Source of the DNA: Paenibacillus_E oryzisoli_A
Lineage (GTDB): Bacteria; Bacillota; Bacilli; Paenibacillales; NBRC-103111
DNA: 64,000 nt
Assembly (NCBI RefSeq): GCF_050467285.1
Contig: NZ_JBCMUN010000001.1
Span: 372,001-436,000, forward strand
Reading direction: 5' to 3'
A program made the position numbers and the translations under genes. The stretch's first letter is position 1. The number at the start of each line of letters is the position of its first letter. The notes under the pieces were generated by a model. It ran no database searches. It was not told where the DNA came from and was given only the letters and a program-made list of their open reading frames with translations. Positions 62,840-64,000 of this stretch are shown here, piece after piece.

Positions 62840-64000
62840 ATGAAATCAATCCGCAGTCGAATTGGCGCTGCGTTAGGGCTTACCCTAACCGCGAGCCTTG
62901 TGCTCAGCGCCTGCTCCTCAAGCTCGGAAAGCACCAGCAGCCCCGCACCCGCTGCAAGTACAAGTCCGGCGGCTTCTACCGCCGCCCAGCCCAAGCTGGA
63001 TCCGTACACGATCAAGATGTTCGTGCCCGGCGTTCCACAGAAGGATCAGGAGTTGATTAACGCCGAGGTCAGTAAGTATTTGAAAGACAAGATCAACGTG
63101 ACACTCGATATGCAGGTCATTGATTGGGGCAGCTGGGCGGACAAAATGAACCTGAAATACGCGTCTAACGAAGTGTTCGATATTACGTGGACGACGTCAT
63201 GGGACAACTGGCCTGGCAAAATCCAGAACAAGTCGATCATTCCGCTGGATGACTTGATGGCCAAATATGGGCAAGATGCGCTGAAAATTGTGAATCCGAA
63301 GGTGCTGAACGGTATCAAGTATAACGGGGTCACGTATGGCATGCCGACGAATAAAGAATTTGCCGCCAATAAAGGGTTCCTGGTGCGCAAGGATTTAGTC
63401 GATAAGTATAAGTTCGACCTCAGCACGGTGAAAAAACCGGAAGATATGGAACCGTTCTTCGACGTGATCAAGAAGAATGAGACGGGCATGATTCCGTTCC
63501 TGAGCGGCAAGACGAACGGACTGTTCATCGCTTTGCAGGAAGGCATGTTCGTTTCGGCGAGTTCCAGTGCGACGAATCTCGGGGTGATGGATCGTGCGAC
63601 GAAGGATTTGAAATTAATCGATCTCTACAGCGATCCGCGTTACATGGATATGCTCAAGCTGGCGAACAAATGGTATAAAGCCGGATATATTAACAAAGAC
63701 GCTGCGACCCTGACTGATTTTGCCGGCACGTATCGTTCGGGTAAAGTATTTGCCTTCCCGGAGACGCTGAAACCTGGAAAAGATTTGGAAGTGACGCAGG
63801 CCACTGGTCTGCCATGGGTGCAAGTTGAGTTAACGAAGCCGCTGATCACGACGGGCAGTACGCTCGGCAACATGCTGTCGATTTCCCGCACCTCCAAAAA
63901 TCCGGAGCGTGTCATGATGTTCCTGAACTTGTTGTACACAGACAAAACGCTGCTCAATATGATTGCATTCGGGCTTGAAGGCAAGCACTTCGTGAAGAAA
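62840..64000 (+). CDS. lplA: LplA/YtcQ-like extracellular solute-binding lipoprotein, 3' end outside window
   Basis: Open frame of 387 residues from ATG 62840 (GGAGGG upstream) running to the window end. Lipoprotein signal with lipobox LVLSAC (Cys25), a Ser/Ala/Pro/Thr linker, then the family-1 solute-binding fold: YTIKMFVPGVPQKDQELINA, TWTTSWDNWPGK, TYGMPTNKEFAANKG. Delivers oligosaccharide to the LplB/LplC permeases. The usual length is about 500-560, so roughly a quarter is missing. The ATPase (MsmX-like) is not in the window, as is normal for this family. Confidence 0.93.
   Translation, partial: MKSIRSRIGAALGLTLTASLVLSACSSSSESTSSPAPAASTSPAASTAAQPKLDPYTIKMFVPGVPQKDQELINAEVSKYLKDKINVTLDMQVIDWGSWADKMNLKYASNEVFDITWTTSWDNWPGKIQNKSIIPLDDLMAKYGQDALKIVNPKVLNGIKYNGVTYGMPTNKEFAANKGFLVRKDLVDKYKFDLSTVKKPEDMEPFFDVIKKNETGMIPFLSGKTNGLFIALQEGMFVSASSSATNLGVMDRATKDLKLIDLYSDPRYMDMLKLANKWYKAGYINKDAATLTDFAGTYRSGKVFAFPETLKPGKDLEVTQATGLPWVQVELTKPLITTGSTLGNMLSISRTSKNPERVMMFLNLLYTDKTLLNMIAFGLEGKHFVKK

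Overview
The window looks like a chromosome segment of an endospore-forming Firmicute of the Paenibacillus type. Signs are groES/groEL behind a CIRCE operator, purine-rich ribosome binding sites with many TTG/GTG starts, spore genes (a CotD-like coat protein, the cortex morphogenesis peptide CmpA, a YdcC lipoprotein), YesM/YesN-LplB/YtcP/LplA transport genes, and the gene order ydcC-alr-ndoAI-ndoA-tex-cmpA-sprT-tRNA known from Bacillus subtilis. No 16S rRNA is present, so the genus is inferred.

Layout. 1-3.6 kb: tatA (5' end missing), tatC, groES-groEL. 3.7-13.3 kb: a coiled-coil protein, a PL11 rhamnogalacturonan lyase, a Crp-like regulator with an AhpD-like protein, a CotD-like coat protein, and a SWIM/SNF2-helicase/AT-hook operon. 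13.4-15.9 kb: a large O-antigen-ligase-like membrane protein. 16.1-42.35 kb: a clearly AT-rich block of surface-glycan genes on the + strand. It holds a Wzm/Wzt exporter, a sulfotransferase-like protein, several glycosyltransferases, GtrA, a CDP-3,6-dideoxyhexose set (rfbH, rfbF, rfbG), yerE/yerF-like genes that suggest the branched sugar yersiniose, a frameshifted membrane protein, an FAD oxidoreductase, rmlC, an SDR, rmlD, rmlA, a GT2 and cysC. 42.36-44.8 kb: base composition returns to the GC-richer background with a leftover C-terminus of a GT2 gene, the initiating polyprenyl-phosphate sugar phosphotransferase, a small membrane peptide and a second rmlC. 44.9-54.7 kb: housekeeping synteny block. 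54.75-57.2 kb: tRNA-Asn, tRNA-Ser, a chemoreceptor gene, tRNA-Glu, tRNA-Leu. 57.3-64 kb: YesM/YesN two-component system and an LplB/YtcP/LplA-type oligosaccharide importer (LplA runs off the window).

How it fits together. The glycan genes form a near-complete pathway: the sugar-1-phosphate transferase primes undecaprenyl phosphate, Rml and CDP-sugar enzymes make activated sugars, glycosyltransferases build the chain, Wzm/Wzt exports it, and the ligase-like protein at 13.4 kb may attach it to a surface acceptor, as in S-layer glycosylation clusters of Gram-positive bacteria. APS kinase plus a sulfotransferase-like protein suggest sulfation. The AT-rich block ends abruptly beside the GT2 remnant, which looks like the scar of a cassette exchange. 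The most notable points are the yersiniose-type pathway, an 8-bp tandem duplication that breaks a large membrane protein (possible phase switch), a one-base lesion at the cysC start, and a promoter-terminator leader in front of an unknown gene.
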